From: JBFGCT01 sp963825565
GTDB taxonomy: Bacteria; Actinomycetota; Acidimicrobiia; Acidimicrobiales; Ilumatobacteraceae
DNA: 64,000 nt
Reading direction: 5' to 3'
Assembly: GCA_963825565.1 (NCBI GenBank)
Contig: CAWGTW010000011.1
Location: forward strand, 124,001-188,000
In this document: positions 27,062-36,108 of the stretch, piece by piece
Position numbering within the stretch: position 1 is the first letter of the stretch
Layout: the number at the start of each line of letters is the position of its first letter
Position numbers and translations under genes: made by a program
Notes under the pieces: generated by a model
What the model was told of the DNA's origin: nothing
Databases searched by the model: none
The model's input: only the letters and a program-made list of their open reading frames with translations

Positions 27062-27459
27062 ACTCGCTCGAGCCCGGCGGTCACCTCCTCTGGGCCGAAC
27101 GCCTGATCGACGCTCCGGCAGCGACCGTGTGGCGCCTGTTCACCGATCTCGATCGGTGGCCGGAGTGGGGACCCTCGATCACCGCCGCGGGCCTCGACGG
27201 CCCGCGATTCGAGGCCGGCACGACCGGCTGGGTCCGGACGGTCCTCGGCGTCCGGTTGGTCTTCGAGATCACGGGCTACGAGGAGGGCCACGAGTGGGCT
27301 TGGAAGGTGTCCGGCGTGCCGGCGACGACCCATCGAGTCGTCGAGCTGGACGGATCGTCGTGCCGTGCCGGGTTCGGCGTACCCGCCCTCGCCGCGCCGT
27401 ACCTCCTCGTCTGCCGACAGGCGCTCGCCCGCATCGACCGCATCGCAACCTCGGCCTGA
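27058..27459 (+). CDS. SRPBCC (START-like) family protein
   Basis: The GTG at 27058 overlaps the B12-regulator stop. The 133-residue product has the SRPBCC signature: ERLIDAPAATVWRLFTDLDR, then WPEWGPSITAAG, GWVRTVLGVRLVFEIT and a C-terminal long helix (CRQALARIDRIATSA). Such proteins bind hydrophobic ligands. Tight coupling to the sensor suggests it works in the same response, possibly carrying a small lipid or pigment; that is inference. Confidence 0.8.
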   Translation: MNSLEPGGHLLWAERLIDAPAATVWRLFTDLDRWPEWGPSITAAGLDGPRFEAGTTGWVRTVLGVRLVFEITGYEEGHEWAWKVSGVPATTHRVVELDGSSCRAGFGVPALAAPYLLVCRQALARIDRIATSA

Positions 27460-27640
27460 CCGTTCGCACGCCAACCGGTCGGCCCCGAGCGGAGCGCCCG
27501 ACCCGCACCGCAACGCCGAGCATCGACGACGCGTCTGCGGCGCGAGCAGCCCGCCGAGCCTCGCACACCCCCGAGATGATGTCTGGCGTGCGTTGCACCA
27601 TGCGCATCGATCCGCGGCGGGTTCGGTCGTGTTGCGGCGT

Positions 27641-27672
27641 GGGAATGTCCCGAAGTAGGGACCTTCGTCCCT
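27641..27672. promoter_or_regulatory. Two adjacent GGGA/TCCC palindromes, the second DosR-box-like
   Basis: GGGAATGTCCC (27641-27651) is followed by AGGGACCTTCGTCCCT (27657-27672). The second has the GGGAC-N4-GTCCC core of the actinobacterial DosR/DevR box. Both lie upstream of a TTGACG -35-like hexamer at 27688-27693. Regulation by a NarL-type response regulator is inferred from motif similarity only. Confidence 0.5.
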
Positions 27673-27711
27673 GCCGGAGCAAAGAGGTTGACGGCACAAT
27701 GATCTGCAGCT

Positions 27712-27727
27712 TGTGAAAACGATCACA
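27712..27727. promoter_or_regulatory. Perfect CRP/GlxR-type operator
   Basis: TGTGAAAACGATCACA matches the CRP/GlxR consensus TGTGA-N6-TCACA exactly, and the dyad extends by one pair on each flank (CTTGTGA...TCACAAG). It sits between a TTGACG -35-like element and the ATG at 27754. This position fits a repressor site, or an activator of a promoter further downstream. Confidence 0.65.
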
Positions 27728-27753
27728 AGCGCTCTGAAAGGATTCCCCCAACA

Positions 27754-28467
27754 ATGAACAAGCGTCTCAACCTCCTCGGCGCGTTCCTCCTCGTCGTGGG
27801 CTTCGTCTTCGTGGTCGCCGGTGCGGTCGCCTACACGAAGGTCCAGGACGGCTACGGCTCGCTCCAGGCATTCAGCGAAGCGCAGAACGTCACGCTCAGC
27901 TACAACGAAGACGGCCAGTTGACCGACCGCGGCACCACCGAAGGCGCCGAAGCGATCATGACGCTGCTGACCGACGACTGGAAGTACCCGGTGGTCGGAA
28001 GCGATCTCGACCCCAACGATCCGCTGGTCAACACGGGCACCGAGTACATGTACCAGATGGCGACCATCGCCCACCACGTGCTCGACGGGACCCAGACCGT
28101 CACCCTCGACGAAGCGGTCGAGTACGACGGCGTCACCTACGACGCCGGCACCTATGAGGTCGCCGTCGATGGCAAGTACTGGACCGACTTCGACCGCTCG
28201 CACCCGCTCGAGGGTCCGGCCCGCGAGATGGCGTGGAGCGGCACGGTCCACGGCCTCGTCGGTGAGCTCGGCGTCGGCACGGTCACCCACTCGACGCTGC
28301 AGCTGGCACTCGCACTCGCCGCACTGTTCGGTGGGCTCGGGCTGGTCTTCATGCTCTCCGGCGGCGGCGTGATCTGGGCCGCCCGCGGCAAGCGCGGCGA
28401 CGCCACCGTCCCCGACACCATCCCCGAGGCCATGGTCGAGGAGCACGGCACGACGGCCACCGTCTGA
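27754..28467 (+). CDS. Two-helix membrane protein with extracytoplasmic domain
   Basis: The 237-residue protein has an N-terminal helix (LLGAFLLVVGFVFVVAGAVA), an exported-looking domain of about 150 residues, and a second helix (LQLALALAALFGGLGLVFML) before a short cytoplasmic tail. It resembles actinobacterial membrane proteins often labelled LigA by error. No enzymatic motif is seen. The 294-bp upstream region carries a CRP-type site and DosR-like palindromes, so expression is probably tied to energy or oxygen state. A strong terminator hairpin follows. Confidence 0.7.
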   Translation: MNKRLNLLGAFLLVVGFVFVVAGAVAYTKVQDGYGSLQAFSEAQNVTLSYNEDGQLTDRGTTEGAEAIMTLLTDDWKYPVVGSDLDPNDPLVNTGTEYMYQMATIAHHVLDGTQTVTLDEAVEYDGVTYDAGTYEVAVDGKYWTDFDRSHPLEGPAREMAWSGTVHGLVGELGVGTVTHSTLQLALALAALFGGLGLVFMLSGGGVIWAARGKRGDATVPDTIPEAMVEEHGTTATV

Positions 28468-28497
28468 CCAGCTCCGCACCGATCACCATCCCCATCC

Positions 28498-28535
28498 CGC
28501 CGAGCGGGTCCTCCCTCCGGAGGACCCGCTCGGCG
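28498..28535. terminator. Strong bidirectional hairpin terminator
   Basis: A perfect 17-bp stem (CGCCGAGCGGGTCCTCC pairing with its complement) closes a four-base CTCC loop. It lies between two convergent genes ending at 28467 and 28553, where a shared terminator is expected. There is no U-tract, as is common in high-GC actinobacteria. Confidence 0.85.
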
Positions 28536-28552
28536 CGTCCCGGCGCCTCCCC

Positions 28553-28921
28553 TCAGGTCGACCGGAGCAAGCGCCAGCGGTCGAGGATGTCGCCGACGTC
28601 GAACAACTCGATCACGTCGGCCTCGACGAGGTTGAGGTTGGCGGCGGCGAGGGTGCGGTTCGCCGAGACGACGAGCACCTCGACCTCGTCGAGCGAGCCC
28701 GCCTGCCAGAACGCGGCACGCGCCCGACGCGCCTCGCCCTCGGCGGCGAGCCGACGATCGTGGCTGAGCTCACGCTCGACGAAGCGCTCGGCCCACCAGC
28801 CGGCCGGTCGCTGCCGGTCGAGGTCGCGAATCGGCTTGCCCTTGAGCGGCCCGCCGTCGAGCTCGCCGTCGCGCGCCGCGGCGGCCAGCCGCTGCTCCAA
28901 CATGTTCTCGATCCAGCTCAT
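28553..28921 (-). CDS. DUF1992 (DnaJ-homologue-C28-like) protein
   Basis: The 122-residue protein starts MSWIENMLEQRLAAAARDGE, then GGPLKGKPIRDL and AGWWAERFVERELSHDR. This is the conserved DUF1992 block also found in DnaJ homologue subfamily C member 28. Its role is unknown. The start overlaps the stop of the upstream SDR gene (ATGA), indicating coupled translation. Confidence 0.85.
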   Translation of the reverse strand: MSWIENMLEQRLAAAARDGELDGGPLKGKPIRDLDRQRPAGWWAERFVERELSHDRRLAAEGEARRARAAFWQAGSLDEVEVLVVSANRTLAAANLNLVEADVIELFDVGDILDRWRLLRST

Positions 28922-30417
28922 CGAACGGACGATTCGGCCGGTGCGGTGCGAACCCGAGCGCTCGACGCAGCCTCGGCCCTGCTGACCAGCAACCGGGCCA
29001 GCTGCCGGAAGATGACCACGTGGGGCGGCAGCAGCAGCCACCAGTAGACGCGTCCAGCGATCCCCCGCGGGTGGAAGCGGGCGAGCTGCAGGAGCACCGT
29101 CCGACCGGTCGCCCCGTCGGTCTCGACTCGCCACTCGAGCCACGCCGCGCCCGGCACCCGCATCTCCGCCCTGAGCCGCAGCAGGCGCGGCGGGTCGATC
29201 GCGTCGACCCGGAAGAAGTCGAGCGCATCCCCCAGCCGGAGGTGATCGGGGTGGCGGCGACCGCGACGCATCCCGACCCCGCCGACGAACTCGTCGAGCC
29301 AGCCGCGCAGCACCCACAGCGGGGTGGCGTACCAGCCCCGGTCGCCACCGATGCCCTCGATCGCGGCGAACACGGCCTCCGGGGAGGCGTCGGTCGTCAC
29401 CTCCTGGACGTTCTCCAGCATCGTGCCGCCGGCCCAGTCCGGGTCCTGCGGGTCCGGATGGGCCGGGCCGTGGGCGGGTGCGCTGTCCATCCAGCTCGTC
29501 GACACGTCGAGGTCCTTGATGCGGGCGAGCGCCCGGCGCAGCGCCGTGTCGAGGTTCATCGGCTCGTGGTCGATCAGGCGCCGGATGTCGCGGTCGGCGC
29601 CGACGACCACGTCGTTGATCAGGCTGTCGACGAGCGGTTTGGCCAGGCCGTACGGCAGCGGTGTCATCAGGTTGACCCAGTGCGACGACAGGCGCGGCGT
29701 GAGGAGCGGCACCGGCACCACGACCCGCCGGCGAAGCCCGGCTGCATCGGCGTAGGCGTCCATCATCTTCTTGTAGGTCAGCACGTCGGGTCCGCCGACC
29801 TCGAGGATCCGGCCCTCGGTGTCGGGCACGCCGAGCACGGCGACGAGGTAGTGCAGCACGTCGGCGATCGCGATCGGTTGGCAGCGGGTGCGGGTCACCC
29901 AGCGGGGGCAGATCATCACGGGCAGGACCTCGTCGAGGTGGCGCAGCATCTCGAACGACGCGCTCCCCGACCCGATGATCACCGCGGCGCGCAGCTCGGT
30001 GACCGGCACCGGGCCGCTGGCGAGGATGCGCCCGACCTCGTGCCGGCTGGCGAGGTGCGGCGAGAGGTCGCCGGAGTCCCGGCCGAGCCCCCCGAGGTAG
30101 ACCAGCCGCCCGACGCCGGCCGCCTCCGAGGCGGCCCTCGTGTTCTCCGCGCCACGACGATCGGTCTGCTCGAAGTCGTTCGACAGGCCCATCGTGTGGA
30201 CGAGGTAGTAGACCGCGTCCAGCCCCGCGAACGATTCCTCGAGCGTCGCCGGGTCGGTGACGTCGGCCTGCACCACGGTCACGTCAGCGCGCCACGGAAG
30301 CCGGTCGAGCCGGTGCGGGGAGCGAGCGAGGCACCGGACCGAGTGGCCGGCGGCGAGCAACTCGGGGACGAGGCGGCCGCCGACGTAGCCGGTCGCTCCG
30401 AGCACGCCGACCTTCAT
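28918..30417 (-). CDS. NAD(P)-binding SDR fused to DUF2867
   Basis: The ATG at 30417 gives 499 residues. The N-terminal atypical SDR domain has GATGYVGGRLVPELLAAGH, and YYLVHTMGLSNDFEQTDR, and LVYLGGLGRDSGD. A DUF2867/SRPBCC-like domain follows (about residues 340-490) with RVYWWLLLPPHVVIFRQLAR at its end. This two-domain oxidoreductase is common in actinobacteria and cyanobacteria; its substrate is unknown. It is likely co-transcribed with the SDR gene upstream (49 bp gap) and DUF1992 downstream. Confidence 0.87.
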   Translation of the reverse strand: MKVGVLGATGYVGGRLVPELLAAGHSVRCLARSPHRLDRLPWRADVTVVQADVTDPATLEESFAGLDAVYYLVHTMGLSNDFEQTDRRGAENTRAASEAAGVGRLVYLGGLGRDSGDLSPHLASRHEVGRILASGPVPVTELRAAVIIGSGSASFEMLRHLDEVLPVMICPRWVTRTRCQPIAIADVLHYLVAVLGVPDTEGRILEVGGPDVLTYKKMMDAYADAAGLRRRVVVPVPLLTPRLSSHWVNLMTPLPYGLAKPLVDSLINDVVVGADRDIRRLIDHEPMNLDTALRRALARIKDLDVSTSWMDSAPAHGPAHPDPQDPDWAGGTMLENVQEVTTDASPEAVFAAIEGIGGDRGWYATPLWVLRGWLDEFVGGVGMRRGRRHPDHLRLGDALDFFRVDAIDPPRLLRLRAEMRVPGAAWLEWRVETDGATGRTVLLQLARFHPRGIAGRVYWWLLLPPHVVIFRQLARLLVSRAEAASSARVRTAPAESSVR

Positions 30418-30466
30418 CGCCTGGTCCTCGCCGACCACGTCTCGGCGCTCGCCGCCGGCCGACCGG

Positions 30467-31135
30467 TCACGAGAACGCACCGGACGGGAGGTCGGCGACG
30501 TCGCCGTCGATCGCCGCGCAGATCACGGCAGCGACGTGGGCGGGCTCCAGGCCCTGGGGCATCTTCGGTGAGACACCGGCGATCGGGTGGTCGGCCAGGC
30601 CGGTCTCGGTGTGCGGCGGCCGAACGTCGAGCACCCGGATCTTCCTGCGCCGCGCCTCGCGGGCCAGCGCCTCGTCGAACGAGCGCACCGCCGCCTTCGA
30701 CGCCCCGTAGGCGGCCATGCCGGGGAGGTTCTGCTCGGCGATCACCCCGGGGATGTTGACGATCACCCCACCCGGCTCCATCACCGCCAGCGCCGCGCGG
30801 GCGAGCATGATCGGCACGAAGGTGTTGGTCAGGAACAGCTCCTCCATCGCGTCGATCGACAGTTCCTCGATCGGACCGAAGGCGACCACACCGACCGCAT
30901 TGACCAACGCGTCGAGCCGGCCGCCGTGGGCCACGGCCGCGGCCACAGCGTCGTCACAGCCCTCCGGCGATCGGAGGTCGAGCGCCCGCCGGTGTCCGGA
31001 GACGGGCAGCGCGTCGAGGCGAGCGGCATCGCGGGCGACCAGGGTCAAGACGTCGCCGCGGTCGGCCAGTTCGGCGGCGATCGACCGGCCGAGACCGCCG
31101 GTCGCACCGGCGATGAGCGTGGATCGTGGTGCCAT
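30467..31135 (-). CDS. Short-chain dehydrogenase/reductase
   Basis: The ATG at 31135 begins MAPRSTLIAGATGGLGRSIA, giving the cofactor motif GATGGLG within the first 20 residues, so a longer upstream frame is rejected. The catalytic Tyr-x3-Lys is in AAYGASKAAVRS, with NAVGVVAFGP before it. The 222 residues are normal for a classical SDR. Substrate is not predictable. It starts an apparent three-gene leftward operon with the SDR-DUF2867 and DUF1992 genes. Confidence 0.9.
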   Translation of the reverse strand: MAPRSTLIAGATGGLGRSIAAELADRGDVLTLVARDAARLDALPVSGHRRALDLRSPEGCDDAVAAAVAHGGRLDALVNAVGVVAFGPIEELSIDAMEELFLTNTFVPIMLARAALAVMEPGGVIVNIPGVIAEQNLPGMAAYGASKAAVRSFDEALAREARRRKIRVLDVRPPHTETGLADHPIAGVSPKMPQGLEPAHVAAVICAAIDGDVADLPSGAFS

Positions 31136-31361
31136 GTCGTTTCTCCTCTGCACGGGGTGCGCCTCGTAGCATGACCCGTCGCGCCGGCAAGCCCACCGCG
31201 CAGCTCCCGGTTTCTCGTGCGATGATGCGTCGCCGCGACCATGCGGCTCGCTCGATTCCGGCCCGTCACCGGCCCGCGGTCGATCAACCGATACCCAACA
31301 CCTGATCGGCGACATCGACGGTCCGACCGTCCCGATCGGCGACACGACGGGCGGCCCGGAG

Positions 31362-34300
31362 TTACTTCGTGCTGACGATCTGGAGCCAGACGTCCTTGGT
31401 CTTGGCCCGCTTCTTCAACGCACTCATCGTCGTGGTCTTGCCATCCGCGATGAACTTGGTCTTGCTGACAGCACCACCGGCGCGGCGGTTCGTCGACGCA
31501 TCGAGCGGCCACAGGTTCTCGAACCGGTCCTCGCCACCGGTCTGGATCTCGAGCACATGGTCGCCATCGAGGTTCTCGGAGCTGGCGCGGAATCCGAACG
31601 GCTCGAACCGGGTGTTGATCTTGCCGCCGCCCGGCGTGCCGCCAGGATCCTGCTTCGGCAGTTGGAACGTCGTCCCCTTCTGCAGCCGGAAGCGTCCTCG
31701 AATGCCGACATCGCCTTTGGAGTCTCCGGGCAGCGAGGTCGTTGCGTCGGGTCGGATCTGGCGAATCGGAGAATCGGTCTTGTCCCATGCTTCGCCGCCG
31801 AGCGCTTCGGTCACCGCCGATTCTCCCGCCTTGAGTGTGGCCTGCGGCAGGTGCTTCTCGGTCCGCGGCCCGATCCAGATCGCCGGGTACCGGTCGTAGG
31901 CGGGCTTCGGCCACGCCATCGGATACGGGTTTTCCTTCGTACCCAGATCGGTCGGGAAGATCCGCGAGAGGATCGCGGCAAGTGAGCCGAGCTCCTGCTG
32001 GATCTTGGTCTTGAGCGGCTTGGTCAGCTTGCCCATCTGGTAGTCGCTGAGCCCGGGCTTCTTGCGAGTGGTATCGAGCTCCACTTCGAGGCGCCCGACC
32101 TCGCTGACGTGCTCGCGGGCGTTGTTGACATCCTTGCGGTTGCTGTCGTCTTCGATCTCCTTGAGCCGGGTCTCGATCGTGGTCGGCGTGCTGGCCACCA
32201 TCAGCTTCGCTCGCGGGAGCTTGCCGCGGAACGACAGGGTGTGCGTCTCCTTGCCCGCCCTGAAGGTCCGCTTCGGGAACACGAACGCCGCCAGTTTCTG
32301 AGCGCCCTTCTTGACGGCCGTCTTGGCCTTGCCGAAGGCGCCCTTCGCCTTTGCCGCGAGCTTCTTGGCCGCCTTGGCGACCGTATCGATCACCTTGTCG
32401 ACCACCTTGTCGATCGGTCTGCGGATCCGTTTGATGATCTTCATCACGGTGTTGCCGATCCCGGACAGGCCGATCAGCCGGGCGAGGAACGCCAGGATGA
32501 TCGGGATGGTCATCGCCATCCCCTTCTCGACCGCCTTGGCCGCAGCTGACAGCCGTCCCATCGCGATGTCACCGATCGAGTCGAACACCGTCTTCACGAA
32601 CTCGATGATGCGGCTCATGTTCTCGACGAAGAACATGACGACGTTGTAGATCGCGATGATCGCCTGGACGATCGCTCCGGCCGGATTGAGGAAGCTGACG
32701 AGCTTGATCACCGCCTGCTTCACGAGTTCGACGATGACCCAGTTGCGGATGCCTTCGATCACCTTCCGCTTGATGTCGGCCGCCTTCTCCTTGATCATCT
32801 CCCAGAGCGCCATCGGCCCCTCGACGATCAGGCGCTTGACGACAGCAACGCTCGTCTCGGCGACCTTCACGACCTTCTCGCCGACTCGTGCCACGAGCTT
32901 CTTGCGGATGCGGTCCCATGTCAGCCCGAGGATCTGCAGCACGAGGTCGAGGATTCCCCTGAGGTCCCATCTCGCCGGGAGCTTGATCGGCACGTCGGCC
33001 ATCGCGCCGGTGAGCCAGCTGATCAAGCCACCGATCAGGTGCTGCTTGATGTTGGTGACGAAGAGCCCGATGCCCCGCTTGACCGCGGTGACGATGTTGC
33101 CGATGAAGGCGATCGGGTCGGTCACGATCTTCTTGATGACCGTCTTGCCCTTGTTGATGATCCCCATCAACTGCTCGGCCGAGTACCCGGCCTTCTTCAA
33201 CGCCCACTTGAAGAACTTGATCATCGCGTCGAGGAGCAGGTTCCCGAGCTTCGAGACGAGGCCCGACATCTCCTCCTTCATCTTCTCGATCTTCTTGTCG
33301 ATCGCCGCAATCGCCGCCTCGCGCTTGTCGGCGAGCTTCTTCTTGAGTGCCTGCTCCTGTTCGCTGATGTCTTTGTCGAGGGCGTCGAGCTTTCCCTTGA
33401 CGTCGTTCAACGCCTGCGTGCCGGCCGCGCGCAGCTTCGGACCCAGCCCGTCGACGAACGTCTGGATCCGCTGGCGGGCCTTGGTCACCAGGTCCCGACA
33501 CTCCTGCACGACGCGCTTGGACTCCGCGGTGATCGTCTTGACGCTGGCGTCGATCGACGTGACGAACGTGGCCCGCTCCGAATCGAAGATCTCCTTGACC
33601 TCCGGGAGCTTGTCCATCCCGAACAACTTGTCCTTCAGCCACTTCGCCGACCCGGTCAGCCACCCGCTGTACCGGCGGTCCTTGAACGCGTCCATGCGGC
33701 GCTTGACGTTGTTCTCGAACGCGGTCGTGGCCTGCTTCTGCGCGGTGTCGAAGTCGGCCAGCGAGCGCCTTTCGAGATCGGCCAACTTCGCCTTGACCGC
33801 GTCGTTGGCCACCTTGTAGATCCCGTTGATCTTGTCGGTGACCGCCTGCCGTTCGAGCTCGAGCTTCGACTTCGCCTTCTGTTGATCGTCCCTCGCCCCG
33901 ACGAGACCCTTGCGGCGCTTGTTGCGCATCTCCGCCTTCGCGCCCACCTCTTCCTTGCGCAGGTCGGCGGCGACCTTGGCCTTCTGCTCCTGCTCGAGGA
34001 CCTTGACCTCGCGCGGGCCGGACTTGGCCTTGCTCTTGATCGACCCGCGCGCCTCGCGAGCTTCGGCGAGCTCGCCTTCGTCAACCATGTCGAGCTGCTC
34101 GTCCTTGATCCCTTCCTTGGCCATCGCGTCGTCCGAGCCGGCCTCGAACTCGCTCAGGTCGGTGTGCTCGGCCTTGACCTCCCCGACCACGCCCTCGCCG
34201 GCACCGACAGCAGCGGTTTCCGTCGGCTCCTCGATCGCCGGCATCGTCTCGGGGGGCACGGGCGGCTTCGGCTCCGGAGGTGTCTCGATCTGCTGGTAGG

Positions 34301-36068
34301 TCGTGCGCACATCGTCGGTGTCGGCCGAGACGGTCTTCATGACCGCCTCGCCGACGACGGTTCCGCGGCCGTCCTCCTTGAAGTCGTCCATGTCCTCGAG
34401 GGACTTCGGGACCGCGCGTTGGAGTGCTGCGTCGAAGCTCTGCTTCGTCGCTGCTTCGTTCGGCTCCGGCGCGGGGGCACGCTCGACGGTTTCGACCTGG
34501 CTGGCCTTGGCCCGCGAGGCGCCTTCCTCGGACGGAGCGATGACGGCTTTCTCCGCCTCGCCGACCTTGGTCTCTGCCGGCGTCTTCTGCTTCTCGTTGG
34601 CGGCGAGCACACCGATCGCCTGGCGCCGCGACTTGAACGTTGCCGCGGTGGTCTGCTTCAGGAACTTGCCGACCGCACCGATGCCGCCCACGGGTGGCTT
34701 CTTCGCCGCCTCGGCGGGGCCGGCACGATCCGATGTGTCCTCCGCCTCACCCTTGGCTGCGGTCCCGTCATCCGCGGCCGAGGCCTCCCCGCCTGCGTCC
34801 TCCTCACCCCTGGCCGTCTCGCTCGACGCTTCGGCAGCCGGAGCAGCTCCCTCCCCCTCTGCGGTCGCGGACTCGGCGGACGCTGCGGGCGGCGGCATCA
34901 TCGCATCGGCCGGCAAGTCGGCCTCCGCCGACTGCTGAACGCCGGCCAGGGCGGGTGACGCCTCCGCCTGAGCCGGTGCCGCGGGCTCTGGCACGGGCGC
35001 GGCTTCGTCCGGCGTGACGGTCGGCGTCGGCGTCGACCCGGCCGGTCCGGGTCCCGCGCCTGCGGTGTCCTGGTGGGCTGCACCCTGCTGAACGACGTGG
35101 GTCAACTCGTGGGCCAGGAGCCGGCTGCCGCGGGCGGTGCCCGGTTCGTACTTGCCGCTGTTGAAGAAGACGTTGCGACCGATCGTGAACGCGTGCGCCT
35201 TCAGCCGGCGGCTCAGCTCCGCCGCCTTGCTGCCGGTGTGGATCCGCACCGTCCCGAAGTCGGCACCGAAGCTCTGCTCCATCTCGGCCCGCGTCGCCCT
35301 GTCGAGCGGTGTGCCCTTGCCTTCCTCGGCGGCCAGCTCGCGATCGAGCGGCGCGGCCTCGGCCGGCTTCGATCGGGTGGATGTCGACATCGCGGCGTCC
35401 GTGCTGGCCCGACGCTGCACGTCGCGATCCACCGACGCCGCAGGCTCCTCCTCCTCCGCCTCGCGATCCACCGACGCCGCAGGCTCCTCCTCCGCCTCGC
35501 GATCCACCGACGCCGCAGGCTCCTCCCGCTCGGCCTCGCGATCCACCGACGCCGCAGGCTCCTCCCGCTCGGCCTCGCGATCCACCGACGCCTCAGGCTC
35601 CTCCCGCTCCGCCTCGCGATCCACCGACGCCTCAGGCTCCTCCCGCTCCGCCTCGCGATCCACCGACGCCTCAGGCTCCTCCCGCTCCGCCTCGCGATCC
35701 ACCGACGCCTCAGGCTCCTCCCGCTCCGCCTCGCGATCCACCGACGCCTCAGGCTCCTCCTCCTCCGCCTCGCGATCCACCGACGCCTCAGGCTCCTCCT
35801 CCTCCGCCTCGCGATCCACCGAGAGCTGCGGGGTCCGGTCGGCCATCCGGCTGATCGACGGGGCGACCGGTCCGGCAGCAGTCGTGCTGGCGTGGACCGG
35901 AACACTGACTGCGCGCGATGCCACCACATCGGCAACACGGTCGGCTTCCTGCTCGCGCGCGTCGCCCGTTCGGCTCACACGGAGCTTGCGCTGCACTCGG
36001 GCGGCAGCCGCCCGCGACCGCGCGACGGTCGACTCCGATTGTGGCGGAGCCTGGGTGGCCGCGCCCAT
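31362..36068 (-). CDS. DUF4157-type eCIS payload with C-terminal HNH-like nuclease motif
   Basis: A 1568-residue protein, last gene of the operon. Residues 83-211 are ten SVDREAE(E/R)EEP(E/A)A repeats. Residues about 252-330 form DUF4157, with RIHTGSKAAELSRRLKAHAF and the metalloprotease-like HELTH (320-324). DUF4157 marks eCIS effectors and is thought to aid loading or self-processing. A disordered Ala/Glu-rich part and Lys/Glu-rich coiled coils follow (about 600-960). Next comes a long stretch of amphipathic hydrophobic helices (about 960-1300) typical of such toxins. The end has DGDHVLEIQTGGEDRFENLW and LDASTNRRAG, an HNH/His-Me-finger-like motif suggesting DNA or RNA cleavage. It is both the largest and the most variable-looking gene of the locus. 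Confidence 0.85.
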   Translation of the reverse strand: MGAATQAPPQSESTVARSRAAAARVQRKLRVSRTGDAREQEADRVADVVASRAVSVPVHASTTAAGPVAPSISRMADRTPQLSVDREAEEEEPEASVDREAEEEEPEASVDREAEREEPEASVDREAEREEPEASVDREAEREEPEASVDREAEREEPEASVDREAEREEPAASVDREAEREEPAASVDREAEEEPAASVDREAEEEEPAASVDRDVQRRASTDAAMSTSTRSKPAEAAPLDRELAAEEGKGTPLDRATRAEMEQSFGADFGTVRIHTGSKAAELSRRLKAHAFTIGRNVFFNSGKYEPGTARGSRLLAHELTHVVQQGAAHQDTAGAGPGPAGSTPTPTVTPDEAAPVPEPAAPAQAEASPALAGVQQSAEADLPADAMMPPPAASAESATAEGEGAAPAAEASSETARGEEDAGGEASAADDGTAAKGEAEDTSDRAGPAEAAKKPPVGGIGAVGKFLKQTTAATFKSRRQAIGVLAANEKQKTPAETKVGEAEKAVIAPSEEGASRAKASQVETVERAPAPEPNEAATKQSFDAALQRAVPKSLEDMDDFKEDGRGTVVGEAVMKTVSADTDDVRTTYQQIETPPEPKPPVPPETMPAIEEPTETAAVGAGEGVVGEVKAEHTDLSEFEAGSDDAMAKEGIKDEQLDMVDEGELAEAREARGSIKSKAKSGPREVKVLEQEQKAKVAADLRKEEVGAKAEMRNKRRKGLVGARDDQQKAKSKLELERQAVTDKINGIYKVANDAVKAKLADLERRSLADFDTAQKQATTAFENNVKRRMDAFKDRRYSGWLTGSAKWLKDKLFGMDKLPEVKEIFDSERATFVTSIDASVKTITAESKRVVQECRDLVTKARQRIQTFVDGLGPKLRAAGTQALNDVKGKLDALDKDISEQEQALKKKLADKREAAIAAIDKKIEKMKEEMSGLVSKLGNLLLDAMIKFFKWALKKAGYSAEQLMGIINKGKTVIKKIVTDPIAFIGNIVTAVKRGIGLFVTNIKQHLIGGLISWLTGAMADVPIKLPARWDLRGILDLVLQILGLTWDRIRKKLVARVGEKVVKVAETSVAVVKRLIVEGPMALWEMIKEKAADIKRKVIEGIRNWVIVELVKQAVIKLVSFLNPAGAIVQAIIAIYNVVMFFVENMSRIIEFVKTVFDSIGDIAMGRLSAAAKAVEKGMAMTIPIILAFLARLIGLSGIGNTVMKIIKRIRRPIDKVVDKVIDTVAKAAKKLAAKAKGAFGKAKTAVKKGAQKLAAFVFPKRTFRAGKETHTLSFRGKLPRAKLMVASTPTTIETRLKEIEDDSNRKDVNNAREHVSEVGRLEVELDTTRKKPGLSDYQMGKLTKPLKTKIQQELGSLAAILSRIFPTDLGTKENPYPMAWPKPAYDRYPAIWIGPRTEKHLPQATLKAGESAVTEALGGEAWDKTDSPIRQIRPDATTSLPGDSKGDVGIRGRFRLQKGTTFQLPKQDPGGTPGGGKINTRFEPFGFRASSENLDGDHVLEIQTGGEDRFENLWPLDASTNRRAGGAVSKTKFIADGKTTTMSALKKRAKTKDVWLQIVSTK
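35436..35822 (-). repeat. Ten 39-bp tandem repeats in the payload gene
   Basis: Ten units encode SVDREAEREEPEA-like 13-mers (one unit lacks a residue). DNA is almost identical between units, with variants grouped at each end (EEEE/PEA, REE/PEA, REE/PAA, EEE/PAA). The result is a highly charged, acidic linker before DUF4157. Copy number may vary between strains or be mis-assembled. Confidence 0.95.
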
Positions 36069-36108
36069 CAGACGGCCCCTCCGAGCACGCGACGTCGCCG
36101 GATGACGA

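Noticed and set aside
35436..35822. Regular repeats considered as a CRISPR array
   Set aside because: Units are contiguous, with no unique spacers, and keep an open frame encoding a 13-residue peptide repeat.
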